Shown here piece by piece: positions 48,665 through 57,198 of a stretch of 64,000 bases of DNA; the stretch's first letter is position 1, and each line of letters opens with the position of its first letter. Under the pieces are notes generated by a model. That model saw nothing but the letters and a program-made list of their open reading frames with translations. It searched no databases and had not been told where the DNA came from. This DNA is from Borreliella mayonii (GTDB taxonomy: Bacteria; Spirochaetota; Spirochaetia; Borreliales; Borreliaceae), in NCBI RefSeq assembly GCF_001945665.1, contig NZ_CP015780.1, positions 434,001-498,000 of the forward strand, in the 5' to 3' direction. The position numbers and the translations under genes were made by a program.

Positions 48665-48751
48665 GGAGAGGTGGCAGAGTGGTTTAATGCTACGGTCTTG
48701 AAAACCGTTGTAGGTGTAAGCCTACCGTGAGTTCGAATCTCACCCTCTCCG
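48665..48751 (+). tRNA. tRNA-Ser (anticodon TGA)
   Basis: 87-base class II tRNA. Acceptor GGAGAGG/CCTCTCC, anticodon stem ACGGT/ACCGT, loop CTTGAAA, long variable arm TGTAGGTGTAAGCCTACC, discriminator G. Confidence 0.96.
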
Positions 48752-48776
48752 TAATTATTATATTTGATTTTAAGTA

Positions 48777-49484
48777 TTAAGATTGAGGGTTTTTGTTGGG
48801 CCGATATTCATTTTCTGTGTTTTCATGTATGGGGAATTGAAATTCAATTTTATCGCAGTCATTACAGTCAATTGAGAATGAATCATAAAAAACTATAATT
48901 TGGTTATTTTTAAAGTAATATTTATATCTTGGAAAGATTGTTGTGAATTTTTTTTCTAATTCTTTTGGATTGAGTTTGTCTTTAGCGTAAAAATTTTTAA
49001 TTCTGCTTTTTAGCTGTTCTTTCAATACGTTTATTAGAGAGTCTAGCTGATCTTTTGATATTATTTCTGAAATTTCTATTTTTTTGTTTCCTTTTAAGTT
49101 TAAAGAATAATATTTCAAGAAAGTGCTTGATTCTTTTTCTTTGAAAGATTCTTTATATAAAATAGATGTAATGCCAATATTTTCATTTTTAAATATTGTA
49201 AAGCTGGAAAAATAAAAATATTCATTTTTTGAGTTTTCGGGTTTTGATATTTTATTTTCGATGTCTTTTTTCCATTTTTTTATAAGATTTTCAAATTCAA
49301 AGTTTGAGTTTTCCATAAAAGGAATTTTTGCATCTATGTGGAGAATATTATTGTTTTTTAGTATTTCATTTTCTTTAATATTTTTAGTTTTAATTATGAG
49401 CTCAGGATTAACTGCACTTGAAGCTTTTTTAGAGCATGATAAAATAGATAATATTGAAAGAAAAATGATTATTTTAGTTTTCAT
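48777..49484 (-). CDS. Putative lipoprotein with DUF3298/RsiV-like domain
   Basis: 235 residues from ATG 49484, which has GGAG six bases upstream; a further upstream ATG adds four residues but overlaps that site. The signal peptide MKTKIIIFLSILSILSC ends at a probable lipidated Cys17. The C-terminal half (LKYYSLNLKGNKKIEISEII...YYFKNNQIIVFYDSFSIDC...EFQFP) resembles the DUF3298 domain of envelope proteins. Exact role unknown. It diverges from tRNA-Arg across a symmetric promoter. Confidence 0.75.
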   Translation of the reverse strand: MKTKIIIFLSILSILSCSKKASSAVNPELIIKTKNIKENEILKNNNILHIDAKIPFMENSNFEFENLIKKWKKDIENKISKPENSKNEYFYFSSFTIFKNENIGITSILYKESFKEKESSTFLKYYSLNLKGNKKIEISEIISKDQLDSLINVLKEQLKSRIKNFYAKDKLNPKELEKKFTTIFPRYKYYFKNNQIIVFYDSFSIDCNDCDKIEFQFPIHENTENEYRPNKNPQS

Positions 49485-49511
49485 CAACTTCTCCATTTTC
49501 TGTTGAATGTT

Positions 49512-49547
49512 TTTATTGTAATAAATAGTAATTTTTATTACAATAAA
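49512..49547. promoter_or_regulatory. Symmetric bidirectional promoter (14-bp perfect inverted repeat)
   Basis: TTTATTGTAATAAA (49512-49525) is mirrored as TTTATTACAATAAA (49534-49547). The symmetry places TTGTAA-N17-TACAAT on each strand: rightward -35 at 49516-49521 and -10 at 49539-49544, leftward -35 at 49543-49538 and -10 at 49520-49515. The rightward one would start about nine bases before tRNA-Arg, the leftward one about 24 bases before the lipoprotein ATG. Confidence 0.7.
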
Positions 49548-49559
49548 GATTAATTTTAT

Positions 49560-49633
49560 GTGTCCATAGCTCAGTTGGATAGAGCGTTAGATTGCGATTC
49601 TTAAGGTCGGAGGTTCAAGTCCTCTTGGACACG
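49560..49633 (+). tRNA. tRNA-Arg (anticodon GCG)
   Basis: 74-base cloverleaf: acceptor GTGTCCA/TGGACAC, D stem GCTC/GAGC, T arm GGAGG-TTCAAGT-CCTCT, discriminator G. The anticodon loop TTGCGAT gives GCG. The anticodon stem TTAGA/TCTTA has a T-T mismatch at its second pair. Bacterial CGN arginine tRNAs more often have ACG (edited to inosine), so the G is worth noting. Confidence 0.88.
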
Positions 49634-49649
49634 AAAAGTTTGTTAGTTT

Positions 49650-49736
49650 GGAGAGATGGCCGAGTGGCTTAAGGCGCACGCTTGGAAAGCGTGTATACAG
49701 TAAAATGTATCATGGGTTCGAATCCCATTCTCTCCG
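49650..49736 (+). tRNA. tRNA-Ser (anticodon GGA)
   Basis: 87-base class II tRNA. Acceptor GGAGAGA/TCTCTCC, anticodon loop TTGGAAA within CACGC/GCGTG, long variable arm, discriminator G. It starts 16 bases after tRNA-Arg and ends three bases before the SRP RNA, so all three are probably one transcript. Confidence 0.96.
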
Positions 49737-49739
49737 ATT

Positions 49740-49833
49740 CCTAGGACCCGTACTATCAAATATTGCTGAATCCCGTCAGGACTGGAAGGTAGCAGCGGTA
49801 AGCGATTTTTTTGATGAGTACGTAAGTCTTAGG
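49740..49833 (+). ncRNA. ffs: Signal recognition particle RNA (4.5S type)
   Basis: About 94 bases closed by CCTAGGAC / GTCTTAGG. The apical domain GTCAGGACTGGAAGG, with the GGAA tetraloop, and TAGCAGCGGTAA is the Ffh-binding helix 8. It has no Alu domain. Ends are approximate. It is directly behind tRNA-Ser with a 3-base gap, so its 5' end may be produced by tRNA 3' processing. Confidence 0.95.
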
Positions 49834-50065
49834 TTTAATTTTTAACCAAAATACAATGCTTTGCTTATGTTAAGATATGGATTTATCTTTTTAAAACTTT
49901 CAATTTTAGTATATTTTTAGGAACCTTTTCTTTGTTAGATATTTTTTATGTTTCATAAAATTCTTTGGGAATTCTTTTAAAGTAATAGTTCTGAGATATA
50001 AATATGTTGTATAGTATATATTTACTAGTATTTTACTTATTAAAGCACAGGGAGGTAAAAAGTTA

Positions 50066-51748
50066 ATGGCGTCTTCAAGAGGCACTGCTCTTAAGAAACG
50101 CCCCAGAGATTTCAACTCTCTTGAAGGGCAAGATTTTGTTGTTGAAACTCTAAAGCATTCTATAGAGAAAAATAAAATAGCCAATGCCTATATCTTTTCA
50201 GGGCCAAGAGGCGTTGGCAAGACTTCATCAGCTAGGGCTTTTGCTAGATGCTTAAATTGCAAGAATGGTCCGACAGTTATGCCTTGTGGGGAATGCAGCA
50301 ATTGTAAATCTATTGATAATGATAGCAGTCTTGATGTTGTTGAAATTGATGGTGCTTCAAACACCTCAGTCCAAGATATTAGACAAATTAAAGAAGAGAT
50401 AATGTTTCCTCCTGCAATTTCTAAATATAGAATATATATTATTGATGAAGTTCATATGCTTTCCAATTCTGCTTTTAATGCTCTTTTAAAGACGATTGAA
50501 GAGCCTCCCAATTATATTGTTTTTATTTTTGCCACTACAGAGTCACATAAGCTTCCAGAGACAATAAAAAGCAGATGTCAACATTTTAGTTTTAAGCTTT
50601 TATCTTTAGAAAAGATTTATAATATGCTTAAGAAGGTTTGTTTTGAAGATCATATTAAATATGAAGATGAAGCTTTAAAATGGATTGCATATAAAAGTAG
50701 CGGTAGTGTAAGAGATGCTTATACTCTTTTTGATCAGATAGTTTCTTTTACTGATTCTAATATTAAATTAGATCAAATAAGATCTAAGATGGGTTTAACT
50801 AATGATGAGTTTTTGGAGAATTTGTCAGTTAGCATTCTTGGCGAAGATATAAAAGAGTTAATTTGTGTTCTTGATTCTATTTTTTCAGCTGGAGTGTCTT
50901 ATGAGCAATTTCTTTTAGATTCAATCGAATTTTTTAGAGAGGCATTATTTTTAAAGATAGGTATTAAAAATTTTGAGTTTATTGGAATTAAATCTGAGAA
51001 TTTGAGAAAGAAATTAATTGAGTTTGATTTGAACTATCTTGAGAGAATTATTGTTGTTTTGCTGGAAACTTACAGAGATTTGCAATTTTCGGTTAATCCA
51101 AGATATGAGCTTGAGATTAATTTTATTAAAATTTTAAGGCTTAAAAATTATATTCCAAATCATGTTTTAATAAAGCAAATTCAAAATCTTGAAGACAATT
51201 TGTTAGAAAATGTTGCCGTAGATTCAAACAATTTTGATGCTTTGGTAAATAATAAGAACGAAGATGATTCGGCTTTTATTACAGCAGAATCTAGCTTAAA
51301 ATGTGAATTTCCCGAAATCAAATCCTTAGAGAAAGAGGAAGCTAATTTTGATGGAAATTTGTCAACAAAAATTGATAAAAATCTTATAAAGACCAATAGT
51401 ATTGATGAGATTGATGAAATTTTTATTGAAGATGATAATTCAAATAAAGCAAATGATTTTATTAATATAAGAGATAAATTTATTTATATTGTTTCAAGAT
51501 ATGTTCAAACTTTAGTTCATTCAGGAGAAGTTGTTATTGATGATAATATTCTTTATTATAAGGTGTTTAGTGAGTTTGAGTATAATGAGCTTCAAAATTA
51601 TAAAGGTGAGATAAGATCTGAATTTTATAAAGAATTTCCCAATTTAAGCATTGTGTTTCAGAAAAATTTTAAAAGCCTTGAAAAGGATTTTGAAAAATTA
51701 GAAACTGTAAAAAATATTTTTGGAGCAAGTGAAGTTCTGGAGGAATAA
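50066..51748 (+). CDS. dnaX: DNA polymerase III subunits gamma/tau
   Basis: 560 residues. AAA+ clamp-loader ATPase: Walker A GPRGVGKTS (46-54), zinc cysteines 62, 65, 74, 77 and 80, Walker B YIIDEVHMLS, sensor SRCQHFSFK. The part after about 370 is acidic and variable. GGGAGG precedes the ATG. I see no obvious A-rich slippery site with a hairpin, so no evidence for a frameshifted gamma form. ybaB follows immediately. Confidence 0.95.
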   Translation: MASSRGTALKKRPRDFNSLEGQDFVVETLKHSIEKNKIANAYIFSGPRGVGKTSSARAFARCLNCKNGPTVMPCGECSNCKSIDNDSSLDVVEIDGASNTSVQDIRQIKEEIMFPPAISKYRIYIIDEVHMLSNSAFNALLKTIEEPPNYIVFIFATTESHKLPETIKSRCQHFSFKLLSLEKIYNMLKKVCFEDHIKYEDEALKWIAYKSSGSVRDAYTLFDQIVSFTDSNIKLDQIRSKMGLTNDEFLENLSVSILGEDIKELICVLDSIFSAGVSYEQFLLDSIEFFREALFLKIGIKNFEFIGIKSENLRKKLIEFDLNYLERIIVVLLETYRDLQFSVNPRYELEINFIKILRLKNYIPNHVLIKQIQNLEDNLLENVAVDSNNFDALVNNKNEDDSAFITAESSLKCEFPEIKSLEKEEANFDGNLSTKIDKNLIKTNSIDEIDEIFIEDDNSNKANDFINIRDKFIYIVSRYVQTLVHSGEVVIDDNILYYKVFSEFEYNELQNYKGEIRSEFYKEFPNLSIVFQKNFKSLEKDFEKLETVKNIFGASEVLEE

Positions 51749-51752
51749 AAAT

Positions 51753-52052
51753 ATGGCAGTAAATCCGTTAGATTTTTTGAAAAATATGTCTAGCGTTAAG
51801 AGTAATATTGACAATATTAAAAAGGAAATTTCTAAAATTACGGTTTGTGGCAAAGCTGGTAGCAATATTGTTGCTATTGAGATGGATGGCGAATTTAATG
51901 TTAAAAAAGTTTCAATCAATAAGGAATTTTTTGATGATTTAGACAAGGATGCTTTTGAACAAATGGTTAAATCTGCTTTAAATGATGCTGTTTCTAAGGT
52001 TAAAGAAGAGATAAAATTAAAAACTATGGGGGTTCTTCCTTTTGGAATGTAG
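51753..52052 (+). CDS. ybaB: YbaB/EbfC family nucleoid-associated protein
   Basis: 99 residues from ATG 51753 with CTGGAGGA about nine bases upstream; the frame is open further into dnaX but lacks family sequence there. The core IVAIEMDGEFNVKKVSINKEFF matches the YbaB fold. The Lyme Borrelia member, EbfC, binds DNA as a dimer and coats the nucleoid. Gene order dnaX-ybaB is widely conserved. Confidence 0.94.
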   Translation: MAVNPLDFLKNMSSVKSNIDNIKKEISKITVCGKAGSNIVAIEMDGEFNVKKVSINKEFFDDLDKDAFEQMVKSALNDAVSKVKEEIKLKTMGVLPFGM

Positions 52053-52221
52053 TTTTTAATTTTTAAAGGTTATATTTTGATTTTTCAATATAATATTAAG
52101 CGTTTTACAACTTGTAGTATTCCATATAAATTTAATTAATCAGATATAATTTTTGTATTGAATAAGTATTTTTATTTATTTAATTATTTTTAAATACATG
52201 TCCTAAATTTTAGGAGGATTT

Positions 52222-52731
52222 ATGTCAATGTTATTGCAAAAAACTTTATGTATTATTAAGCCAGATGGAGTTAGGAGAGGCTTAATTGGTGATGTAGTTT
52301 CTAGATTTGAAAGAGTGGGTTTAAAAATTGTGGCTGCTAAAATGCTTATTGTTGATGAGAGTTTAGCAAAAAAACACTATTTATATGATGATATTGTCTT
52401 TAGGCATAGTGAGACGGTTTGGAATTCTTTAATTAAATTTATTTCAAATTCCCCTGTTTTTGCATTTGTTGTTGAAGGGGTTGAAAGTATTGAGGTCGTT
52501 AGGAAGCTTTGTGGCGCTACTGAGCCAAAATTAGCCATTCCCGGAACAATACGAGGAGATTTTTCTTATCATAGTTTTAAGTATTCAAATGAAAAAGGTT
52601 TTTCAATTTACAATGTGATTCATGCATCTGCAAATGAAGTAGATGCAATTCGCGAAATACCAATTTGGTTTAAAGACAATGAAATTTTAAGCTACAAAAG
52701 AGATGATGAATTTGAACATTATTATTGTTAA
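52222..52731 (+). CDS. ndk: Nucleoside diphosphate kinase
   Basis: 169 residues, somewhat longer than the usual 140-150. It transfers phosphate between nucleotides. KTLCIIKPDGVRRGLIGDV at the N-terminus, GATEPKLAIPGTIRGDF, and catalytic His134 in YNVIHASAN, where most family members have NxxHGSD. TTTAGGAGG lies four bases before the ATG; Met3 is an alternative. A solo gene with about 170 bases upstream and 284 downstream that hold no other gene. Confidence 0.94.
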   Translation: MSMLLQKTLCIIKPDGVRRGLIGDVVSRFERVGLKIVAAKMLIVDESLAKKHYLYDDIVFRHSETVWNSLIKFISNSPVFAFVVEGVESIEVVRKLCGATEPKLAIPGTIRGDFSYHSFKYSNEKGFSIYNVIHASANEVDAIREIPIWFKDNEILSYKRDDEFEHYYC

Positions 52732-53015
52732 TTTTGATAATCTATTTTTTTAAAGTAATAAGTTTTAAATTGCTTTTAATGCTAGTCTAAAATAAGGACA
52801 ATTTTTGTACTTTTGTTTTAATTTTTGTATTTTTGGTAGTATTTTTATACAGAAAATTGTTCTTAAGTATGGTGTTTTGAGCTTGGTTTTATGTTTTACA
52901 TTATAATTGATTATGTAAATAAATTTTGTTTGATAAAGTTTTTAATGTTATGTTGTTATGTTTAATAGATTATCAATTAAAATAGAAAAAATTTTTAGTC
53001 TTGTGAAAAATATTT

Positions 53016-53543
53016 ATGAAAATACTTAGACTATATTCATTGTTTTTGTTTTTTTCTTGTACTTTCAATTATGATGAATATTCTAATAGATCTGATTTGG
53101 CCAAAAAGTTTCCTTCAATACAAATATTAGGAATCAAGTATTATGATATTGTGTACAATAAAGAGCAAACCGTTTTAGATTCTTTAAGTTTTAGTTATTT
53201 TAATGACTATAAAATTTATAAGGCAGAGAATGGAAGATTTTTATATCATTCGCTAGATAATGAAATTTCAGGGAAGTTTAATAATTTGGAAGGTTCTTAT
53301 ATTACAAAGGATTTGGATATGAGAGATTCTGTAGAATTGAAAATAGAAGATAAAAATAATTATTATTTGCTTAATTCAAATAGGCTTTTATGGAAGAATA
53401 AGGACAAGAGATTGCAATCTCCTCCAAATGAGCTAGTATTAATTAGATTCAATGATAGCAAAATAAAAGGAAAAGGATTTTCTTATTTTTTAAAGAGCAA
53501 TGTTTTTTATTTTGATTCTGGGGTTAAAGGAATCATGAATTGA
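53016..53543 (+). CDS. lptC: LptC-like envelope protein
   Basis: 175 residues. N-terminus MKILRLYSLFLFFSCTF is a signal peptide or lipoprotein signal with Cys15. The remainder resembles the LptC beta-jellyroll (SFSYFNDYKIYKAENGRFLYHSLDNEISGKFNNLEGSYI). It is followed by lptA (4-base overlap) and lptB, which supports the call. It would link the LptB motor to the periplasmic bridge. Confidence 0.8.
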   Translation: MKILRLYSLFLFFSCTFNYDEYSNRSDLAKKFPSIQILGIKYYDIVYNKEQTVLDSLSFSYFNDYKIYKAENGRFLYHSLDNEISGKFNNLEGSYITKDLDMRDSVELKIEDKNNYYLLNSNRLLWKNKDKRLQSPPNELVLIRFNDSKIKGKGFSYFLKSNVFYFDSGVKGIMN

Positions 53544-54235
53544 GGGATTTAATTTTAATATGGATTTTTATTATTTTTGTTAACAATATTCAAGCAACAC
53601 AATTAGAATCCAGTCTTAAATCTGAAGGGCTTAAGGGAAACGATGAGAAAAGTACTAATTTTACCTTTAAGTCAGACTTTGCACAAGGAATAGTGTCTTC
53701 TTTTTATAAAAAAATTGTTTTAAAAGGGAATTCAGAGGTTATTTCGTCAGGTTTTAAGCTTAGAGCAGATGAAATTGAAATTTATGGAGAAAATGGCTCT
53801 TATCTTGAAGCTAGAGGCAATGTTTTTTATGAAGATTATAAGAATAAGATGAATGTTAAGGCCCAGTTTTTGTTTTTTAATAGAAAATTGGATAATTTTT
53901 ATCTTCAAAAAGGGGTTGAGCTTGAAGATCTAGAAAATAATATGCTTATTAAAGCGGAAAGGGTTGAAGGCAGCAATAAGGCTAATGTTTATATTATGCA
54001 ATATTCTGTTAAAATATATAAGGACGATACTTTTGCAAGAGCTGAGAATGGGACTTATAATAAAGAAGAAAAAGAAATGCTTCTTGAGGGGGTTCCAGTA
54101 ATTTACCAGAAAGACAACTATTATTCTGCTTCAAGAATAATTTTTAATACTAAAACTAATAGGTATAAACTTGAGGGAAGTGTTGAGGGAGAGTTTACTC
54201 AAGTTGAGGACGATGTTTCTAAAGAAAAAAAATAA
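53540..54235 (+). CDS. lptA: LptA/OstA-like periplasmic bridge protein
   Basis: 231 residues from a start overlapping lptC by four bases. It has an N-terminal hydrophobic signal, then OstA repeats (VLKGNSEVISSGFKLRADEIEIYGENGSYLEARGNVFYEDYKNKMNVKAQFLFFNR...ENMLIKAERVEG). It is a periplasmic beta-jellyroll that polymerises between membranes. It is longer than E. coli LptA (185). Lyme Borrelia have no LPS; recent work ties their Lpt-like system to surface lipoprotein export. Confidence 0.85.
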   Translation: MRDLILIWIFIIFVNNIQATQLESSLKSEGLKGNDEKSTNFTFKSDFAQGIVSSFYKKIVLKGNSEVISSGFKLRADEIEIYGENGSYLEARGNVFYEDYKNKMNVKAQFLFFNRKLDNFYLQKGVELEDLENNMLIKAERVEGSNKANVYIMQYSVKIYKDDTFARAENGTYNKEEKEMLLEGVPVIYQKDNYYSASRIIFNTKTNRYKLEGSVEGEFTQVEDDVSKEKK

Positions 54236-55004
54236 AATAAAAGAGATTAAGGAAAGTCTTAACCTTGATTCTGTCAATAATGTTGTTTTAAAAGCAGACA
54301 ACATTATTAAAAAGTATGGCGAAAAGGTTGCTGTTAATGGCATTACGATTAATATTCATAAAGGCGAAGTTGTGGGGCTTCTTGGTCCAAATGGAGCTGG
54401 CAAAACAACAACATTTTATACTATTGTAGGCTTTATTAGGTCTAATGCAGGCAAAGTTTTAATAAATGATTATAACATTTCATCTCTTAATATGTATGAG
54501 CGCGCACGAATAGGGATTGTATATCTTCCCCAAGATGCTTCAATTTTTAGAGAACTTACAGTTGAAGAGAATATTATGGTTGCTTTAGAGAGAAGAGAGG
54601 ATCTATCTAATGCTGAGCGTAAGATAGAGCTTGTGGATTTGCTTAAAGAATTTGAGATAAAAAGAATACAAAGCCAAAAAGCTTATACTCTTTCTGGTGG
54701 AGAGAGAAGGCGAGCAGAGATAGCAAGAGCTTTGGCTGTAAATCCCCATTTTTTACTCTTAGATGAACCTTTTGCCGGTATTGATCCTATTGCGATTGGG
54801 GATATAAAGAATATAATAAAAATTTTAAAAGGTAGAAATATAGGGGTTCTTATTACTGATCACAATGTAAGAGATGCTTTTGATATAATCGATAGAGCTT
54901 ATATTGTTTATCAGGGGCAAGTGCTTGATGAAGGCGATGTTGATTATATAATAAGGAGCGAGAAAGCCAAAAAGCTTTATTTAGGAGAAGAATTTAGGTT
55001 ATGA
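54213..55004 (+). CDS. lptB: LptB-like ABC transporter ATPase
   Basis: 263 residues from ATG 54213, with GAGG four bases upstream and inside the end of lptA; a TTG start 14 codons earlier is less likely. Walker A GPNGAGKTT (58-66), Q-loop YLPQDASIF, signature LSGGERRRAEIARAL, Walker B LLLDEPFAGIDP, H-loop TDHN. An N-terminal Lys-rich extension of about 25 residues precedes the usual LptB start. It powers the lptC-lptA system; the permeases LptF/G are not in this window. Confidence 0.93.
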   Translation: MFLKKKNKIKEIKESLNLDSVNNVVLKADNIIKKYGEKVAVNGITINIHKGEVVGLLGPNGAGKTTTFYTIVGFIRSNAGKVLINDYNISSLNMYERARIGIVYLPQDASIFRELTVEENIMVALERREDLSNAERKIELVDLLKEFEIKRIQSQKAYTLSGGERRRAEIARALAVNPHFLLLDEPFAGIDPIAIGDIKNIIKILKGRNIGVLITDHNVRDAFDIIDRAYIVYQGQVLDEGDVDYIIRSEKAKKLYLGEEFRL

Positions 55005-55690
55005 AAACAATAGATCATGAACTTTATTATGAATTTAGGATAGCCGATGATGTTAAAATTATTTATACTAAAAAGCCTTTTAATCTAAATTTAAAAGAAC
55101 TTAGTAATGATAATTTAAACTTTGTTCCTAAGTCTAAGAAAATAAAATATTTAAAGCAATTGCATACTGATATTATTCATAAAGTTGAAGATAATTTTAT
55201 TAATTTTCAAGAAGGAGATGGCCTTATATCTAGTTCTTTAGATGTAGCTCTTGTTGCTTACTTTGCAGATTGTCTTCCAATATACTTTTATGATTCGGTG
55301 AAAAAAATTATAGGACTTGTTCACAGTGGATATAAAGGAAGCTTTAATTTGATTATTTTGAAAATGTTGTTTATGTTTGAAAAAATGGGATCAACTTTTA
55401 AGGATTTGAAAATTGTTTTTGGGCCTTATAACAGATCTTGCTGTTATGAGGTTTCTGATTTTTTTTTAAAAGAAGTAAGTAATAAATTTAGTAAAGGATT
55501 ATTAAATGCTTCTTTTGTCACAAGAGATGGTAAAATATACTTTGACAATGCTAGCTTTAATTTAAATTTACTTTCTAGTTTTAATTTAAATGTTTATAAT
55601 TCAAAGCTTTGTACGTATTGCTTGAAAAATCTTTATTCTTATAGAAGATTAAGAGAAAATCAAAGTTATGCTTTAATTTGGAGAATTTAA
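55001..55690 (+). CDS. pgeF: PgeF/YfiH (multicopper-polyphenol oxidoreductase) family protein
   Basis: 229 residues. Metal-site motifs LKQLHTD, YFADCLPIYF and LVHSGYKG, and later GPYNRSCCYEV. Family members hydrolyse purine nucleosides or edit mis-incorporated L-Ser during peptidoglycan synthesis. Its start overlaps lptB by four bases and the next gene starts after one base, so it is in one operon. Confidence 0.88.
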   Translation: MKTIDHELYYEFRIADDVKIIYTKKPFNLNLKELSNDNLNFVPKSKKIKYLKQLHTDIIHKVEDNFINFQEGDGLISSSLDVALVAYFADCLPIYFYDSVKKIIGLVHSGYKGSFNLIILKMLFMFEKMGSTFKDLKIVFGPYNRSCCYEVSDFFLKEVSNKFSKGLLNASFVTRDGKIYFDNASFNLNLLSSFNLNVYNSKLCTYCLKNLYSYRRLRENQSYALIWRI

Positions 55691-55691
55691 T

Positions 55692-56438
55692 TTGAACGTA
55701 AGAGATTTGTCTTTTAAGCTTAATTCAATTTTTGATATAAATAAGTATGAGCATGTTGATAAAAATTTAAATGGACTTCAAGTAGGAAATCTTAATGCCG
55801 AGGTTAACAAGGTTGCCTTTGCTGTTGACGCTAGCTTTTCAACTTTAAAAGAAGCAAAAGGAAATGATTTTTTAATTACCCATCACGGTATTTTTTGGTC
55901 AAAAAAAGAGCGCATTGTTTCTAATATGTATGATAAAACGAAATTTTTGATTGAAAATAATTTAGCTCTTTATTCGGTACACTTACCTATGGATGCTCAT
56001 TCTGTTTATTCGCACAGCAAAGTGTTTTCAGATTTTTTAGGATTAAAAAATCCTTTTAATTTTGCAAATTATGGGGGGTTTAATCTAGGAATTATTGCTG
56101 ATTCTGTTTTTAGCTTTTCTGAAATTTTAGAAAAAATTAAAAAGGAAAATAAACATATTCTTTTTTCGAAAAAGTTTAAAGAGTCAGTGAATAAGGTTGC
56201 GATTGTTAGTGGTTCTGGATACTCTTTTTTTGAAGAAGCTTTATATCATGATGTAGATTTGTTTATAACCGGAGATACTTCTCATCAAATATATTCTTTA
56301 GCAGAAGAATGCAGCGTGAACTTGATTTTTGCAGGTCATTATTTTACTGAAACTTTTGGTTTAATTAAATTAATGGAAGATTTTAAAATTCAAGAAGATT
56401 TAGAGGTTAAATTTATTTGTAAAGATACTAATTTATAA
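55692..56438 (+). CDS. NIF3-like (GTP cyclohydrolase 1 type 2) protein
   Basis: 248 residues from a TTG start. Metal-site motifs FLITHHGIFW (near 59-68), YSVHLPMDAHS (near 95) and IFAGHYFTETFG (near 217). NIF3 proteins bind two metal ions; their substrate is unsettled. TTTGGAG precedes the start at 9-12 bases. It is in a tight operon with pgeF and lspA. Confidence 0.9.
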   Translation: MNVRDLSFKLNSIFDINKYEHVDKNLNGLQVGNLNAEVNKVAFAVDASFSTLKEAKGNDFLITHHGIFWSKKERIVSNMYDKTKFLIENNLALYSVHLPMDAHSVYSHSKVFSDFLGLKNPFNFANYGGFNLGIIADSVFSFSEILEKIKKENKHILFSKKFKESVNKVAIVSGSGYSFFEEALYHDVDLFITGDTSHQIYSLAEECSVNLIFAGHYFTETFGLIKLMEDFKIQEDLEVKFICKDTNL

Positions 56439-56448
56439 GGATTTTTGT

Positions 56449-56961
56449 ATGGGCGCTAGAAGTAAGCAATATTTCAATATTTTTATATTTATTATTAGTT
56501 TAATTTTTTTTGATCAACTTTCTAAGTATTTGGTTGCAAAGTATGTTAAATTGGGTTCAATATATTTTTCCTTTTTTGATGATTTTTTTAGGATAATACA
56601 TGTAAGAAATACAGGTATTTTATTTTCTATGGGTTCTAATATTCATTATAGCTTGAAAAAAATTTTTTTTCTTGCAATGCCTATTTTCATTTTAATATTT
56701 GTTTTTTATCTTTCTTTGAAAGAGAGAAATTATATTGCCAGAATTTCACTTTTATTAATTTTTTCAGGAGGAGTGGGAAATGTTATTGATAGATTGTTTA
56801 GACCCTCTGGAGTTGTAGATTTTTTAGATTTCAAATTTTATGGAATTTTTGGACTTGATAGATGGCCTACTTTTAATTTTGCAGATAGCTATGTTGTTGT
56901 AGGAATGATTTTATTTCTGGTTTATGATTTTTTTATAAAAAGAAAAGTGCTTAATAAATGA
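56449..56961 (+). CDS. lspA: Lipoprotein signal peptidase (signal peptidase II)
   Basis: 170 residues, four membrane segments. Catalytic aspartates are Asp114 in GGVGNVIDRL and Asp146 in FNFADSY. It removes signal peptides of lipidated lipoproteins, a heavy duty in Borrelia with its many surface lipoproteins. It begins ten bases after the NIF3 gene and overlaps the next small gene by four bases. Confidence 0.96.
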   Translation: MGARSKQYFNIFIFIISLIFFDQLSKYLVAKYVKLGSIYFSFFDDFFRIIHVRNTGILFSMGSNIHYSLKKIFFLAMPIFILIFVFYLSLKERNYIARISLLLIFSGGVGNVIDRLFRPSGVVDFLDFKFYGIFGLDRWPTFNFADSYVVVGMILFLVYDFFIKRKVLNK

Positions 56962-57185
56962 AGATTTTGGGTTTTATTTTATGCATGTTGATGAACTTAT
57001 TTTTAATGTTTTTTATTTTCTTTTTAGAATTTCTTTTAGTTGTTAAATTTAGCATTATTGTAAAGCCTTATTTGCAATTTATGTTGATTTTCATGATGAT
57101 TGTTTTTGCTGTTTTAGTGGGGTATTTTGTGTCAATTTTTATTGTAAGAAGTTTGCTTATTAAGTTGTTTGAACTAGATCAATAA
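56958..57185 (+). CDS. Small membrane protein of unknown function
   Basis: 75 residues, nearly all hydrophobic, with two membrane segments (about 3-30 and 37-66). No family recognised. Its ATG overlaps the lspA stop (ATGA), so it is translationally coupled to lspA and precedes the YmdB-like gene by 13 bases. Confidence 0.75.
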   Translation: MKILGFILCMLMNLFLMFFIFFLEFLLVVKFSIIVKPYLQFMLIFMMIVFAVLVGYFVSIFIVRSLLIKLFELDQ

Positions 57186-57198
57186 AAAGAGAGGCTTT

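Noticed and set aside
49648..49845. 65-codon frame
   Set aside because: It covers tRNA-Ser and the SRP RNA.
50066..51748. Programmed frameshift in dnaX
   Set aside because: I saw no A-AAA-AAG-like slippery heptamer with a following hairpin in the region where gamma would end.
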